Shown: piece by piece, positions 13,257-25,372 of the stretch
Numbering within the stretch: the first letter of the stretch is position 1
Layout: each line of letters starts with the position of its first letter
From: Serilophus lunatus
Taxonomy: Eukaryota > Chordata > Aves > Passeriformes > Eurylaimidae
Assembly: GCA_013399895.1 (NCBI GenBank)
Contig: VXBA01000125.1
Span: 996,104-1,060,103 of the forward strand
DNA length: 64,000 bases
Reading direction: 5' to 3'
Notes under the pieces: generated by a model
Told to the model about the DNA's origin: nothing
What the model saw: the letters and a program-made list of their open reading frames with translations, nothing else
Databases searched by the model: none
Translations under genes and position numbers: made by a program

Positions 13257-16200
13257 TTCCATCCTGATGGAACTGGTTTGGCAGAATTTGCCTGTGTGAG
13301 GCTTTATCAGTTATCCCTGGGGAACAGCCAGAGGATCTGCACTGAGCCCCTGGAAAATCCAGCTGTTCATTTTTGTGTTGTCCTGAAATGCTGTTGTTTG
13401 AAGGAGAAGGACGTCCCTGGTACCTGGGTCTGACAGGTGTATTTATCACACCCTCCTGGGCTCCTGTGGATATGGGAAAGTCTTCTTTGTACACAGTTAC
13501 CCACCCCAACTGTGCTCCCTTTACCTCGTTTACAGCCCACCTGGGGTTTGGGCTTCTCTTTAATGGGAAACACTTTTAATGCATTAAACAGTGTTGACAA
13601 GTAGGTCTTGTCACTTTATGAGGTGGAAAACAGTCACTGTCACCAACAAGTGAATAATAATAGAGATGAAAAATTAGCCATGAAGAGCAGGGCCTATACA
13701 TTACTGTGCTAATTATAAACATTGGCACATTCATGCATCAGAATTAATTTCTAATGGAAAATGGGAGATGCTGTGTTGCATTTATCACTGCGGGGAGGGA
13801 TGTGCAAGTGGGGGAATCATCACTTACTGCTTTTTTTAAAGCAGGTGAGTAAATAAATAGGTAGGTAGGAATCATCTGCCATTGTGCAAATATCACCTTT
13901 CACTTCAGGCAGTGCCTGGAGCTGGATGCTGGGAAGAAATCCCCTCGTTCTAAGTTATCCTTTGTCCCTCCTGCTTTAGTTTCAAAGCCCAGGAGTGTGT
14001 GTGTCTGAAAGTCCTTGCCCCGAACAGCCTGGCAGGGTGGAGATGAGGAAATGGGATGTCAGTTCTGCTCCTTCCATTTTCTGGCCAGTTATAAATAACT
14101 ATTTATGAGGCTGAAAGAACTTTGACAAATGTTTCCAAGTAAAATGGAAACATAGACAAAGAGAGAAAATAATACATAAAAATGGCAAAAGTTTCTACAC
14201 TGGCAAAATGAACACTTTGCCTTGGAGTGTTGAAATGATGTTTTACTTTGATATTGACCTAAATTTAACTTTTCTAAAGGTTTAAAGAGCTACAGAAACC
14301 TCCAACCTCAACTGATTCATTTCAGTTTAAACCCAGAGTACTCTCTGATCTCCCAGGTTGTTCTCAAGGCTTTTCTCATCCCACGAGGTGAGCAGCAAAT
14401 CAGGTATTTCAGAGGTACTTCAGGTGAGGGAAGGATTTGCTCAGGGCTGACCAAGGAGCCAAACCCTCAGTTATTGTCGCTACTGCCCCAGGTGAGGCTG
14501 AGATTCATTTCACTGACTAGAGGGAGATTTACAGGTTCTGCCCCTTTTCCTGACTCACACCTTAAGTAAGAATTTAATCAGTAATTTATTTCAGAACTTT
14601 CTTCTTAGGATGGGAACAGGAGAGGGCTAAAGGCCAGGATTTGCCTTCCATGGGAATATTGTGCCTTCATGGAATCACCACATTTAAATGTGCTGAGGGT
14701 GAAGGGCTGAGTGCAGGTCCCAGTTATCTCAATCTCCTGGATGAGAAGAATGCTACACTAATAAATATCATAAAATCCTCTTAACCTCGAATTTGACATG
14801 ATTAGTGATTTTGTAGTGAGGAATAAAAGCAAAACAAGAGGAAAGGGAGAGAAAGGGTTCTGTGAACTGGTGCAGGTTTCCCTTTAGCTGCAGGTAATCA
14901 GAGATACCCTTAGAGGGACTCACTGCAGCTGGAAATGTTTACTTGAAAATCCATTTTGACTAAAACTCAAGGGTTTTAGTGAATTTTTGTTTGAAAAAAA
15001 AAAAAAAGAGCAAAAAAAAGCCTTAGTTCTGCTCAGTCTTTGCCAGCCTCAGCACAAAAAGGAAATCCAGGAGGTTTCATTTGGAATGACAAATTGGGAT
15101 CTGATTAACAGTTTTGGGAAACCCTCCTGATTCCCAGCACAGATAACGTTGAAGTGGTGGAGAGAGCTGGTTGGATTCCAAGGAACCCCAGGGGAAAGCA
15201 GTTCCTTGGATGTGTGTGGCAACAATTCCCACTCCAGCACCAAGAGAAAGTGTCCCGACAAAGGATGGTTATACTTTTCTGTCTAACAAATGCTTTTTCC
15301 TCACTGCATGTGGTTTAAATGAATCACTTTCTCACATATCCTGAGGCAAAGCTCTCCCAACATAGGAATGGAGCCTTAAATCAGACACTACCTGGAGTGA
15401 CTGTCACCCAGCCAGGGATTCAGGACCCACAAAGAGTGGAGAAAGGGGAAAAGGGAATTACAGGTGAGAGCTGCTGCTAGAGGCTGCATTAACCATTTCT
15501 GTCTGACAGGGAACTCCAGGTATCATCCATGGTTTCCAGATCAGAGCCTGAGACGTGGATTTCTGCCCCTCCTGGTGCTAATGAAAGCAATTCCATTTCC
15601 TGTAGCTGCCAATTAATATCTGGAGGTGTATCTTCCATAATAACTGGGAATATAAGTTTGGATTCAGAAGGGGAAACATCCAACTGTCATTAGAGGTAAG
15701 TCTTGCATTCCCCAGACTTTCACCTATTGTGTGGAGATTATGGGAAGGCTTAAAACCAGCTGCTTTTATCCTTGATCCTGGAAAGAGAAACATGTTGGTA
15801 GACATCAAAGGAGATTTGTTAAAACCAGTTCCACCTAACCTTGCAGTTCGGCCTCCTCAGAGCCAAGGGCCCAACAGGAGATCTCCAGTGGTTCCTTTCA
15901 ACCTAAATAATTCAGTGATTCCAACAAAAAGCTGTTGCAGTATTTTATTTAAATGCTGCAGAACACGAGTCCACCCATGGACACAAGGCCTCGTCATCTC
16001 ACATTCAGCAGCCTGTTTTATCCTCTATTTTTTTTACTCTACTTTGGTGCTTAGGTGAGATCAAAAGGGAGTGAGAAATTCTCAGCTTCTCAGAGCTGCC
16101 TCATTTCCATTGCTTGCCAGTCCAGGCTGGCCTGTGGATAGAGAAGATGTATTTCATCGGGAAGCTGTTGAGATAAAAAAATGTGTTATGATGCCCCCCT

Positions 16201-16365
16201 GAGTCTGAGACATGCTAAAACCTCCTTCAGCAGTCCTTAGATTCAGTGTTTTCAGAACTGCACAGGGAAAGATTGTGTGTCTTCCTGGGGAACTTTTGGT
16301 ATTTCAAAAAATATAATGTGTAAGGATGAAAAAAATAAGGGTTTAATGCTCCCTGTGCGAGGAAA
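13257..16365. other. Gene-free stretch
   Basis: Unique-looking sequence with AT-rich parts (13600-13780, 14100-14300) and a poly-A run at 14996-15007. No exon or repeat family was recognised. Confidence 0.65.
13600..13790. promoter_or_regulatory. Candidate conserved non-coding element
   Basis: The segment combines GCTAATTATAAACATTGGCA, CATTCATGCATCAGAATTAA and TTTCTAATGGAAAATGGG. It has homeodomain and POU-like motifs, no repeats and no coding potential. Weak evidence. Confidence 0.22.
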
Positions 16366-16500
16366 ATCTTAGAACGGTTTGGATTGGGAGGGACCTTAAA
16401 GATTATCTCATTCCACCCCTTGCCGTGGGCAGGGACACCTATCATTAGATCAGGTTGCTCCAAGCCCTGTCCAACCTGGGCTTGCCCAGTCTTGAACTGG
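16366..16500 (-). mobile_element. CR1 LINE 3' fragment, shortened
   Basis: The antisense tail reads AGAACGGTTTGGATTGGGAG, then GCCGTGGGCAGGGACACCTA and GTCCAACCTGGGCTTGCCCA. The internal block between these is partly deleted compared with the other copies. Confidence 0.75.
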
Positions 16501-16632
16501 GCAAAAACCTGTGCTGAAAGGCTCAGATTTACTGGGAACAGCACATGGATCACTCGCAGGCAGCAAAATCTAATCATCCAGTAGTTTGTGCAGCCTGTTC
16601 CTGGGAGCTGTGACATGGCTGTGGCAGAGCCT

Positions 16633-16740
16633 GGACCAGCTCTGAGGTGGTTGTGGCACTGGGCCAGTTGTGAGATGGTCTTGGACCAGTTGTGAAATGG
16701 CCTTGGACCAGTTGTGAGATGGCCTTGGACCAGCTCACAG
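16633..16740. repeat. 22-bp minisatellite, about four copies
   Basis: The unit GGACCAGTTGTGAGATGGCC TT repeats at 16661, 16683 and 16705 at exactly 22 bp. It has a truncated end at 16727 and a diverged longer unit before it. It abuts the CR1 fragment at 16366-16500. Confidence 0.88.
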
Positions 16741-18351
16741 TACTTCTATTTTGCAACAATTTGGCCAACCCTTGCAGGTCTGCACTAAAGAAGTTCTTTT
16801 GGAATAGATCCAGTACCAAAGCCCAGACTCAGCTTCAATCACACAGCATCAGTGAGAAAGTTTAAATATAAATAAGAAATTCTTCAGCCCTTTGTCCAAA
16901 TCTCTGCCTGGATCAGACTCTGGTGAAGTCAAGGAGTTTGTTCTCCTACACCTGCTAGTAACTATCCCTTTGTTCTCCTCCAGAAGGGCCCTGGGTATTG
17001 TAAATCCCTGAGTGAAGCCCACCCCTCTGATCCCTGTCCTGGCTGATCCATCACCCCGTGCAAAGCCTCTGATCCTTGACCCTGGGCCTGCGCTGACAAG
17101 ATAACAGCTCTCTCTTCTCAGCTTTGCTGTGCCACACTCCCCAGGAAAGCTTGGCTTCCTCACATCTTCACATGCTGAGAGGAGAACAGGAGAGAAACTC
17201 TGGAGACTTGCAAATGATCTGGGTATTCTGCAGGAGCAAGACAGACCTCTTCCTTCCCCAGGCTGCAGTTCTGGAAACATCAGGTCAGGAGGCTCTCCCG
17301 GTATGAGAAGTCTGAATTTCCACAAAAAAAAAAAAAAACCAAAAAAAAAAAAAAAGAAACCTTTCATCATTACACGCTTGAGCAGATCTGGGAACAAGAA
17401 AAAAAACTCGGCATGAATATTCTGGCGAGTAGCAGAAGGGTGAGATTGATGCTGCCTTCACCCTCTCTGGCTTCTCATCACCCGTGTAATTAACACTCAG
17501 CACCCCGGGAGAGATGGAAAATTCAGCGCAAATTTGGAATACTAAACAGGGAGGGTGGGTCTGTGCCCCCTCCTCCCCCGCACTGACCTACTTAAAGGTA
17601 TTCTCAGATGACTCGGGAAAACAGGAGCTTCTGGAGTCAGGGGCAGGATAATGAGGTGTGAATCAACCAAACTCCATCGATCTGTGCTGCCTGGATAACC
17701 CCAAAGCCTGGGCAGAGCTTCAGATCCCCTCTCCCGGCACGCGGTGGAATCAAGATAAAACTGCAGGCAGCACCTTCTTGGCTTGTTAAAGCCCTGCTCA
17801 GGAATTTCCAAGGGTATTTCAAATGAAAGGAAACAGAGATGTCCAAACCCTCCTAGGAGCTGTGCCTGAGGGATGGAGTGAGAGGAGCAGGACAGGCTGG
17901 AAACTCCTGTGCAACGTCCTTGACTTTAGTGCAGGAAGGGGAATTTCAGAAGGAAAAAAAGAAGTTTCACCAGGTGGAATGGGCTCAGCAAGAGTGGCTC
18001 AGAGGGCAGCACAGAGCAGCTGTGCAGGTTTTGGAGCCAAGCCATGGAACAAAGGGTTCAGGGTGGCAGAACCTTTGGGCGGCTGTCACTTTTTGCAGCT
18101 GGTTTTGTTCTTTTTTAAAATTTATTTACTTTTTTTTTTTTTTCGCCCTGTAAATATTTCAGCCCAATGCTAAGATCGAAAGGGGTTTATAAAGTGTAGA
18201 AAGCTAGAGGTGAGTTGATGTCAGACTCTTCCTGCTCAGTAGGAAAGAACAACAAAACTCAGTATTTGGAAGTTACAGCAAGAGAGATGAGGAAGATGCC
18301 ATGACACGTTGGGAGTGGGAATGGTAAGGCATTAAGGCAACCAGTGGGAAA
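16741..18351. other. Gene-free stretch
   Basis: It holds the interrupted poly-A tract at 17323-17357 and a poly-T run at 18129-18143. Minus-strand open frames across 16849-17397 read through the homopolymer and have no domain. Confidence 0.65.
17323..17357. repeat. Interrupted poly-A tract
   Basis: Two runs of about 15 A are separated by ACC. No retrotransposed gene copy is seen upstream, so it is treated as simple sequence. Confidence 0.85.
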
Positions 18352-18655
18352 TCAGAGAATCACATAAACAGGGAAGTTTGAGTTGGAAGGGACCTTAAAG
18401 CTCATCCAGTGCCACCCCTGCCATGGGCAGGGACACCTCCCACTCTCCCAGGTGGCTTCAACCTGGCCTTGGACACTCCCAGGGATGGGGCAGCCACAGC
18501 TTCTCTGCCCAACCTGGGCCAGGGCCTCCCCACCCTCACAGGGAGAAACTTCTCCCTAATATCCAATCTAAACCTACTCTTTTTCAGTTTAAAACCACCT
18601 CCCCTTGTCCTGTCACTACATGCCCTTGTACATAACTCCATCTTCAGCAGTTTCA
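18352..18655 (-). mobile_element. CR1 LINE 3' fragment
   Basis: The antisense order is AGTTGGAAGGGACCTTAAAG, CCATGGGCAGGGACACCTCC, AACCTGGGCCAGGGCCTCCC, ATATCCAATCTAAACCTACT and the CCTTGTCCTGTCACTACATG block. It is a well-preserved copy with a longer 5' extent. Confidence 0.9.
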
Positions 18656-19780
18656 AAGGAAAATTTGGAAGAAGCTGGTCAAGTATCTGTCAGATGTCCG
18701 TTGTTTGGCTGAAATTAGAGCTATACAAGAGATCAGGCTTCTCTCAAAACCTCTTTTGCCATCACTGCTTCGTTTCAGTCCGTCTCAGAACTTACAAGGT
18801 CTACAAGTAACAATTTCTGAGTAATTTGGAAGACACAAGAACATATGAAAGGGAATGAACTCAGTTCTCCAAGCCCAGTCCCTCCATATGGGTTGTTCAT
18901 GTAGGGCCCAGACCTTCTCTGCAGCCTGTGTGTCCTCGTGCCACCACAACTGAAAAAGACAAAACATCCAGACTGAACCAAGCTGTTATTACTCCTCCAA
19001 GACATATTTTTACCCTTGGATTGGAATTTTTTGTGTAGCTGCAGCAAACCATACAAAACGTGGAGCAGATGTGAACTTATCAGGGTTCCAACATCCTCCC
19101 TGGAATGTGCCCCTTTGAACAAATTACAAAATGCTCCATCTGTGCTCACTGGATTGAAATGTCAGCCCCACGTTTGGGCTAAACCCAGCAGAATTTGTGT
19201 TTAACAATTTTGCAAGTGTAGTAGATTAGCAATTATCCTGTTCTGGGTTTAAATTCTAATTTCATCTTCTTCTTTTTTTTTTTTTTCTTTCTGCTGCAGG
19301 ATGCAATATTCATGTACTGTTAAATCAAATACTCCATTAACAGCACCAGAGATAAATACTGAATTAATGGAATAATTCAGGTTAATAGTAGATTCATAGG
19401 ATAATGCAGGAGAGTACTGGGGATGAATTATGCCAGCAGCTGAATCACTGACCCTCACTGTGCTCTGACTGCAGGTACAATAAAAATAGCCAAAATGCTA
19501 AACTGTCTGAGACTTCAATATTTACTGGGAGCACATAACAGGACAAGCCGTAGGCACTGAATTTTTCAGGCTGTCCCATCCGGCTGAGAAGTAACAGAAT
19601 CCCGTTCTTGCTGCTGAATAAATGCTCATTTTCCACCCCAAATCTTCTGTCTCCTTCAGCTCTGGCCACTGTCTGGACAGACACAGCCCAGCTCTGCTGT
19701 GTTGGCAGCAAGGGATTGTCCCCTTCCGCCTGTGACAAACCCAAGGCAGGCAGAGCCCGCCACAAGTGTGTGGGATGGGC

Positions 19781-20135
19781 AAGAATCCCGGGATGGATTT
19801 TGAAAGGGATCTTAAAGCCCATCCAGTGCCCCCCCCTGCCATGGGCAGGGACACCTCCCACTCTCCCAGGCGGCTCCAACCTGGCCTTGGACACTCCCAG
19901 GGATGAGGCAGCCACAGCTTCTCTGCCCAACCTGGGCCAGGGCCTCCCCACCCTCCCAGCCAACTATCCCTTCCCAACATCCCATCTCTCCCTGCCCTCT
20001 GGCACTGGGAAACCATTCCCTTCTCCTGTCCTTCCAGCCCTTGTCTCCAGTCCCTCTCCAGCTCTCCTGGATCCTTCTCTTCTCCAGCTGAACACCCCCA
20101 GCTCTCCCAGCCTTACCCAGAAGAAGCCCAGTGTG
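19781..20135 (-). mobile_element. CR1 LINE 3' fragment
   Basis: Antisense CR1 with the CCATGGGCAGGGACACCTCC block, extending 5' into CTCTCCAGCTCTCCTGGATC and TTCTCTTCTCCAGCTGAACA. Those blocks belong to the end of the CR1 coding region or its flank. Confidence 0.88.
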
Positions 20136-20780
20136 GACACACTTACAAACTCTCGCCAGGCCTGTGTCCTTAATTCTCATTTTTGACAACACTGTCTAGT
20201 CAGTCACTATATTTTTATGCCTGACTTCATGAATATTTCAAGTAGGAAACTCATCCTGAAATTGTTTCTTTTTTTGTCTTTTCTTCTAGGAAATGTATGT
20301 GTGCAAACTCTCCCTAATTTATGTAAATACGGAGGCGGAAGAGTTTCATTTCATTGTTACAAATTAAAAGTTCCCAAACATTTCCAATTAGCTGGAGAGA
20401 GAGGCAACTATAAATACACCACAAAGGCAGCAAGTCTCTTCTGCCTCAAAGAGTTCCCACTGCGACGCCAAACGGCGAAGCTCTGAAGGGTCCTTGGTGC
20501 AGTGGGAATTAATGGCATGGGGATGGAATGGAGGATTTGTGTCAAGGGATGGCTGAAAACCTGGACCCAAGGGTAAGGATGATACCATTAGGGTTAAACC
20601 CAGCTCAGCAGGGCCCCTCTTGGTTGATTTGAAGCTGAAGCTGAGCAGAGGAGTGTTTGTCAGTAGGATGATGTCTGAGAGGGTCCTGCCTTTTACAATG
20701 TTGGTGAAATGACCTTTCCTGAGACCTGCAAAGCTGCTGTTGTCAAGGTCACTGGGAACATCACCCCAACACTTGGACAG

Positions 20781-21040
20781 GTCATGGAATCCCAGGATAT
20801 CTGAGCTGGAAGGGCCCCCAAGGACCATCCAGTCCAAGCCCTGGCCCTGCACAGGCCCATCCCCAAGAGTCCCCCCTGTCCCCAGAGGATCATCCCAACC
20901 CTCCTGCAGCTCTGGCAGCCTTGGGGCTGTGCCCACTGCCCTGGGGAGCCTGGGCAGTGCCCAACCCCCCTCTGGGCAAAGGAGACCCTTGGCCTGAGAT
21001 CCCCCCTGACCCTGCCCTGACACAACTTCAAGCTGTTTCC
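20781..21040 (-). mobile_element. CR1 LINE 3' fragment, second subfamily
   Basis: The reverse complement is almost identical over about 190 bp to the copy at 52588-52780. It shares TCAGGCCAAGGGTCTCCTTT and GGGCACTGCCCAGGCTCCCC. The low divergence suggests a comparatively young insertion. Confidence 0.88.
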
Positions 21041-21869
21041 TCTACTGCACTGAAGCAAAAAATGGAGGCTGGTGGGTGGAATAATATGGTTATACTATAT
21101 ATTTTATGTATGGAATATCCATAATATATCATATATTTATTATATATTGGGTGCAGGAGTCATCTTGGCACTGTGTGTGGTACACACTGAATTCTCCCTC
21201 CCTGAACATTTTCCATGTGGGATCAGCCCCACTGCCAGACTCTGAGAGGCAAAGCCATGGCTGCGGGGGGCCAAGCAGAGGGAGGTCAGAGTAGAGTGAT
21301 GCAACAAGCACAGGCCTTCAGCTGAGTGCAGTAAATGTAATCCTGCCCAGTGGTTTTGATTGCATTTAGACTTTTTTGGGGTGGTAATGTCTCATCTCAC
21401 GCCTCATTTCCCGGCATGAAGATCTCTCTTGCTTCCCCAGGGCATTAGGATTCCTGGGAATGGGCATTTCATCCCCCCAGTGCCCCTCCAGGTGCAATCC
21501 CATCATGCTGATGTTCACAGGGAATGTCTGTGCTGCTCCCAGGTCGTTTCACAGCAAAGGGCAGCCTGGCTTTTGGTGGTGGATGACATCTTTTCCCATT
21601 CCATCAGGCTGCAGACACAGGAGGGTACAATGTGTTCAGACATCCAGTGCAAGGAAAACTAATAATAATACTGATGCTTTTTATTGGCTTCACACACCAC
21701 GGCTTGTACCTCTCCTCCCCAGGGCCAGATAAGAGTTTTGTGTGGATGTTTAAGAAAAAGCCCATTTTGGCACCATAGCCAGCAGAAATATTGAGAGCTT
21801 CATTTCTTCCCCTTCCCCCTCTCTTCCTCTTCTTGTAATCTTTGATAAAGGAAAAAAAAAAGTGTTCTC

Positions 21870-22160
21870 CAAAAAAGGTATGCTAATTAACAATTAATTC
21901 TTTTATCTTCTAGTGCCGAGACTGTAAGACCTGAAGAAGATGTAGAATAAAATTAGTGGTAATTATCTTTTTAGAGCATTAAATAAACAGTGACATGAAC
22001 GATGGAGAATTAATGTTATGCATTTATTTTTAACAATATTTATACAGGCAGTTTTTGAACAAGGCCCTGTGGCATTAGCTTTTACTAATACAGGCAAAAC
22101 AGCAACGAGAAATAATTACATTTAGTCTGCATTAAGACAGCACTATGCAAATCAAAGGAA
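21870..22160. promoter_or_regulatory. Candidate conserved non-coding element
   Basis: AT-rich unique sequence with TGCTAATTAACAATTAATTC, TTTAACAATATTTATACAGG and a perfect octamer ATGCAAAT at 22144-22151. The motif density suits a developmental enhancer, but conservation was not tested. Confidence 0.28.
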
Positions 22161-22450
22161 TAATGAAGAGAAGCCTGTTAATAGGGTTTTTGGAGACTCT
22201 GTGCTTGAATATTATATCAGGGCTTTGTATTCCTCTGAAGAATTCAGAAATTACCACCCTCCATCATTTCAAGCCAGAGGGTGGAGATCAACATCCCTGG
22301 TACAAGCTGGAGCCCCCAGCCAAGTGTTTCTGGAGCAGGGATTTGGATCATTCCGAGGGTCTCTCAGCTGGACCAGTGGGCAGGGAAGGGTTCCCAGCTC
22401 CATCTCACACTGCTCCCCCATACCCACCCTCAGCCTTGCACAGGGGGACA

Positions 22451-22560
22451 GAGAATCACGGAGTATCCTGAGTTGGATGCATAAAGATCATCAGTCCAAC
22501 CCCTGGCCCTGCACAGGACACCCCAAAAATCCCACCTGAGACTTTTGTCCAGACATAACT
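22451..22560 (-). mobile_element. CR1 LINE 3' tail
   Basis: The antisense reads GAATCACGGAGTATCCTGAG followed by CCAACCCCTGGCCCTGCACA, the end of the second CR1 subfamily. The copy is short and diverged. Confidence 0.7.
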
Positions 22561-23469
22561 CAGTGCTCCTCTCTCCAATCCCTGTTGGAACGCTGGAATA
22601 AGGCACCCTGATTCCCAGAAGGGTTAGTGCTGTCCCCTAGAGCTGAAGTGTGTAGGGACCACGTATTTCAGCACCAACAAAACCGTTTGTCTGACAAGGT
22701 ATTTCTTCCTTGCTGTTGCGGTTTGGTCTTTTGGGGCAGCTCTGGGAGAGGGTTTTCACTTTGTTAACATGCTCAGTGTGTGCCGACTGCCATCCAAGGC
22801 ATTCCATTAGGGACCACATGCTTCACTTTCCAGGGTGGTTGACACTGATGGAATCTCCCTCCTCCAGACATTCCGTAACACGCGGGCAGAAAGGGACAGA
22901 GAAAGCGATAATTTGGCTCCTGTTCAGCTGAAACACCCTCGGATCATCCATCTTCTGTTATCGCTCCAGCAAGTGTAGGAGAAGGAAATGGGAAGATCTG
23001 TAAAACCTTGTTTGTGTTACCCACTTTTACTGCTAATAGGGTGTGCTAATTAAGAAAGGAGCCTCAGCAGATGAATCCTTGACACAGTTTTTAATTAACA
23101 CTCCCTCCAAAGCCAGAATCAGAGAGGGGAGAGGGGAGTGGGGTGCAGGGTCCTTCTGGGCTCCCCCAGCCCAGCAGGGGCCCACAGCTGTGCCAGCCTG
23201 ATCCACATCCAGCTTCCCACCCACCTTCAAACCAGCCTGTCTTAATTAGAGACAAACGTCATCAGTGACAGGCTTCAATCAGGCACTTAATGAGGAGCTG
23301 ACAGGGCGCTTAATGCAATCAGTCCATTGTCATTTCACTGGAGTGACAGCAGGAGGGATATTAATATCCCTGTCTCCATCCCAGGGATCCGCTGGGGATG
23401 CTGAAACCTCCTGCCAGGACTTGGAGGGGCTCAGACACAACTCTCTGCTCTGTATGAGGTGTCACCACA

Positions 23470-23795
23470 GGGACAGACCAGGGCAGGGACACCTGAGGGA
23501 CTGTGGGTCCACACTGGGATAGGGACAGTCTTGAAGGACTGTGGTCATGGGTGACCTGTGCTGGGAGAAGGACAAACCTGAGGGACTGCGGTTGTGGGTG
23601 ACCCTGATGGGACAGGGACATTCCTGAGGGATTGTGGCTGTGGGAGACCCACATTTGGAGAGGGACACTTTTGCAGAGGGACTGTGGAGCTGTGCTAGGA
23701 CAGGGGCAGTCCTGTGGGACTGTGGTCATGGGTGACCCTGATGGGACAGGGCCATCCCTGAGGGTCTGTGGCTCTGTGTGACCAGTGTCTGAGTG
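23470..23795. repeat. Degenerate 38-50-bp minisatellite, about seven copies
   Basis: GAGGGACTGTGG-like anchors occur near 23497, 23535, 23582, 23628, 23678, 23716 and 23762, mostly 46-50 bp apart with two 38-bp steps. Units share GGGTGACCCTGATGGGACAG. The composition resembles the 53-bp array at 5.7 kb. Confidence 0.85.
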
Positions 23796-23974
23796 GAGAA
23801 AAACCAGCAAAGAGCCAAGAGCAGCACCAGTCCCTCACAACCAATAGACTCAGAAGGGGTGGAGGGAGAGGGGGAGGTGTGTGGGTTTAGTGAAGCCTGG
23901 GGGGAATGGGAGGTAATTTGTTTTTGAACCTGTTTTTAAATTGTTTTTTCTTTTTTTAATTTTTTTTTCTCAAT

Positions 23975-24180
23975 ACCCAAATCAGGCATCAGACGTTGGT
24001 GTTAATTGGTGAGAAATAAAATTAAGCAAAAATTCCCTGAGTTGAGGCTGTTTTGCCTGGAGCAGGTGCTGGGCTTTGCTCTGTCCTCCACCCCACAGTC
24101 CTTCCTGTGCCAGGGGCTGTCAGCTCCTGGACACAGGGTGGGAGCTGGTTGTTCCCACTCTATTAACCTGTTGGCTCCTT
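23975..24180 (+). mobile_element. LTR-like remnant, copy B
   Basis: The core reads AAATCAGGCATCAGACGTTG, then GTTAATTGGTGAGAAATAAA, a GAGGCTGTTTTGC motif and TATTAACCTGTTGGCTCC. These are aligned in order with 6139-6250 but with about 80 bp of extra sequence before the last motif. AATAAA is at 24015-24020. It follows a minisatellite and a T-rich run (23930-23970). Confidence 0.45.
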
Positions 24181-25255
24181 TGGTTCGCATATTGGGAACC
24201 TTCTTGGGCTCCTGGGTTTGCCCATGTAGGTCAGATTAGAAGGTACCAATTAAGGTTGTGATATCTGACAATAGTTTGTGTACATACACCTTGTAAAGCT
24301 GATCAGTGTTTAACTCCTTGGTGGAACCCTTGGTCTGTGTGCTGTTGGCAGAGGAAAGGAATGAGTTCAGCTACCAACACTTACCTCATCTCCTTCAGGA
24401 ATGCCATCCAAAGGCCACACCAGGAAGCAGATCTGTGTTATTCCTTCTTAAGCAGGGAAAAGAGTTTAAAATAAACAGCTTTCTTGGGAAAACAGTGAAG
24501 TAAGAACTCAGGGTGACTGCAGTTATATGTTAAGAATCCTCAATGAGACATTTCTCCACTGTCCTTTTCCTGGAGGGAGAATTTTATTCCCTTCTGGACA
24601 CTCTAGAAGATGATGATCCTCCCCTTGCAGAATGATTGCAAGGTAGATAATGACAGTTCAAACCTTTGCCTTGCTCTGTCAGTGTCTTGACAACATTACT
24701 GGGACCTACCAAGAAGGCACAAGAGTTTTATTGTCCCTCTGCAGTCCATCCAGATCCAAAATTCCTGTCCCAGAGCCCTGGTTGGGCTCCAGAGGTTGGG
24801 ATGACAATGATGTGGCTGCTGGTGCTTTATCTTCAGCCTCACATGTCTGATCCACTTCTGGATCACTCAGGAGTAATTAACAGTCCTGTGAGCTGTGGGT
24901 AATTGGGAAATAAAAGTAACATTCCTTCCAACAGGGCAGAGGTCCCAAACACCCAAGTCATGGTCATTTATTGGACCTTCCAGAGTGGCAGATGAGGCTC
25001 AGAGACATCACAAGTAGAAATGTAACAGCAGAAAGAGGGAGGCAGGGAAACAGGCACCAAAGGCAACCTGGCCTTGGGTTGTCCCATGTTCCCAGGCACA
25101 GGAAAAGAGGCACATGAAGCAATGTAAGAACAGTAAATTAGGGAAAAACGAGTGATAGAACCTGGGCCCCAGAGTCCCACTCTGTGTATTAAAGGGGCTT
25201 TGCCATCCCTGACTCTCATTTCTTACCAGGGTAGTGTGTTCCTGACAGAGAGTTC

Positions 25256-25372
25256 TGTTGGAGAAGGATGGGGCTGGGAGCATCCTGGTCCAGAGGAAGG
25301 TGTTGGGAGTTGGACTGAGATGGTCTCTAAGGTCCCTCCCATCCCAAACCATTCCGTGGTTCGATGGATCTC
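25256..25372 (+). mobile_element. CR1 LINE 3' tail
   Basis: It ends TAAGGTCCCTCCCATCCCAA followed by ACCATTCCGTGGTTCGATGG. Only the last 115 bp or so of the element remain. Confidence 0.7.

Larger units (their letters stand above)
21041..23469. other. Gene-free stretch
   Basis: It includes an AT-rich palindromic-looking run at 21088-21148, a CR1 tail at 22451-22560 and a possible non-coding element near 21.9-22.16 kb. Nothing else is recognised. Confidence 0.65.

Noticed and set aside
19781..20192. Open frames of 120-190 codons on both strands around the CR1 copy
   Set aside because: The same peptides recur at every CR1 3' end in the window, so they are repeat-derived and not the CR1 reverse transcriptase.
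23470..23795. CRISPR-like regular repeats
   Set aside because: The units are directly abutting minisatellite repeats in a vertebrate genome, with no unique spacers.
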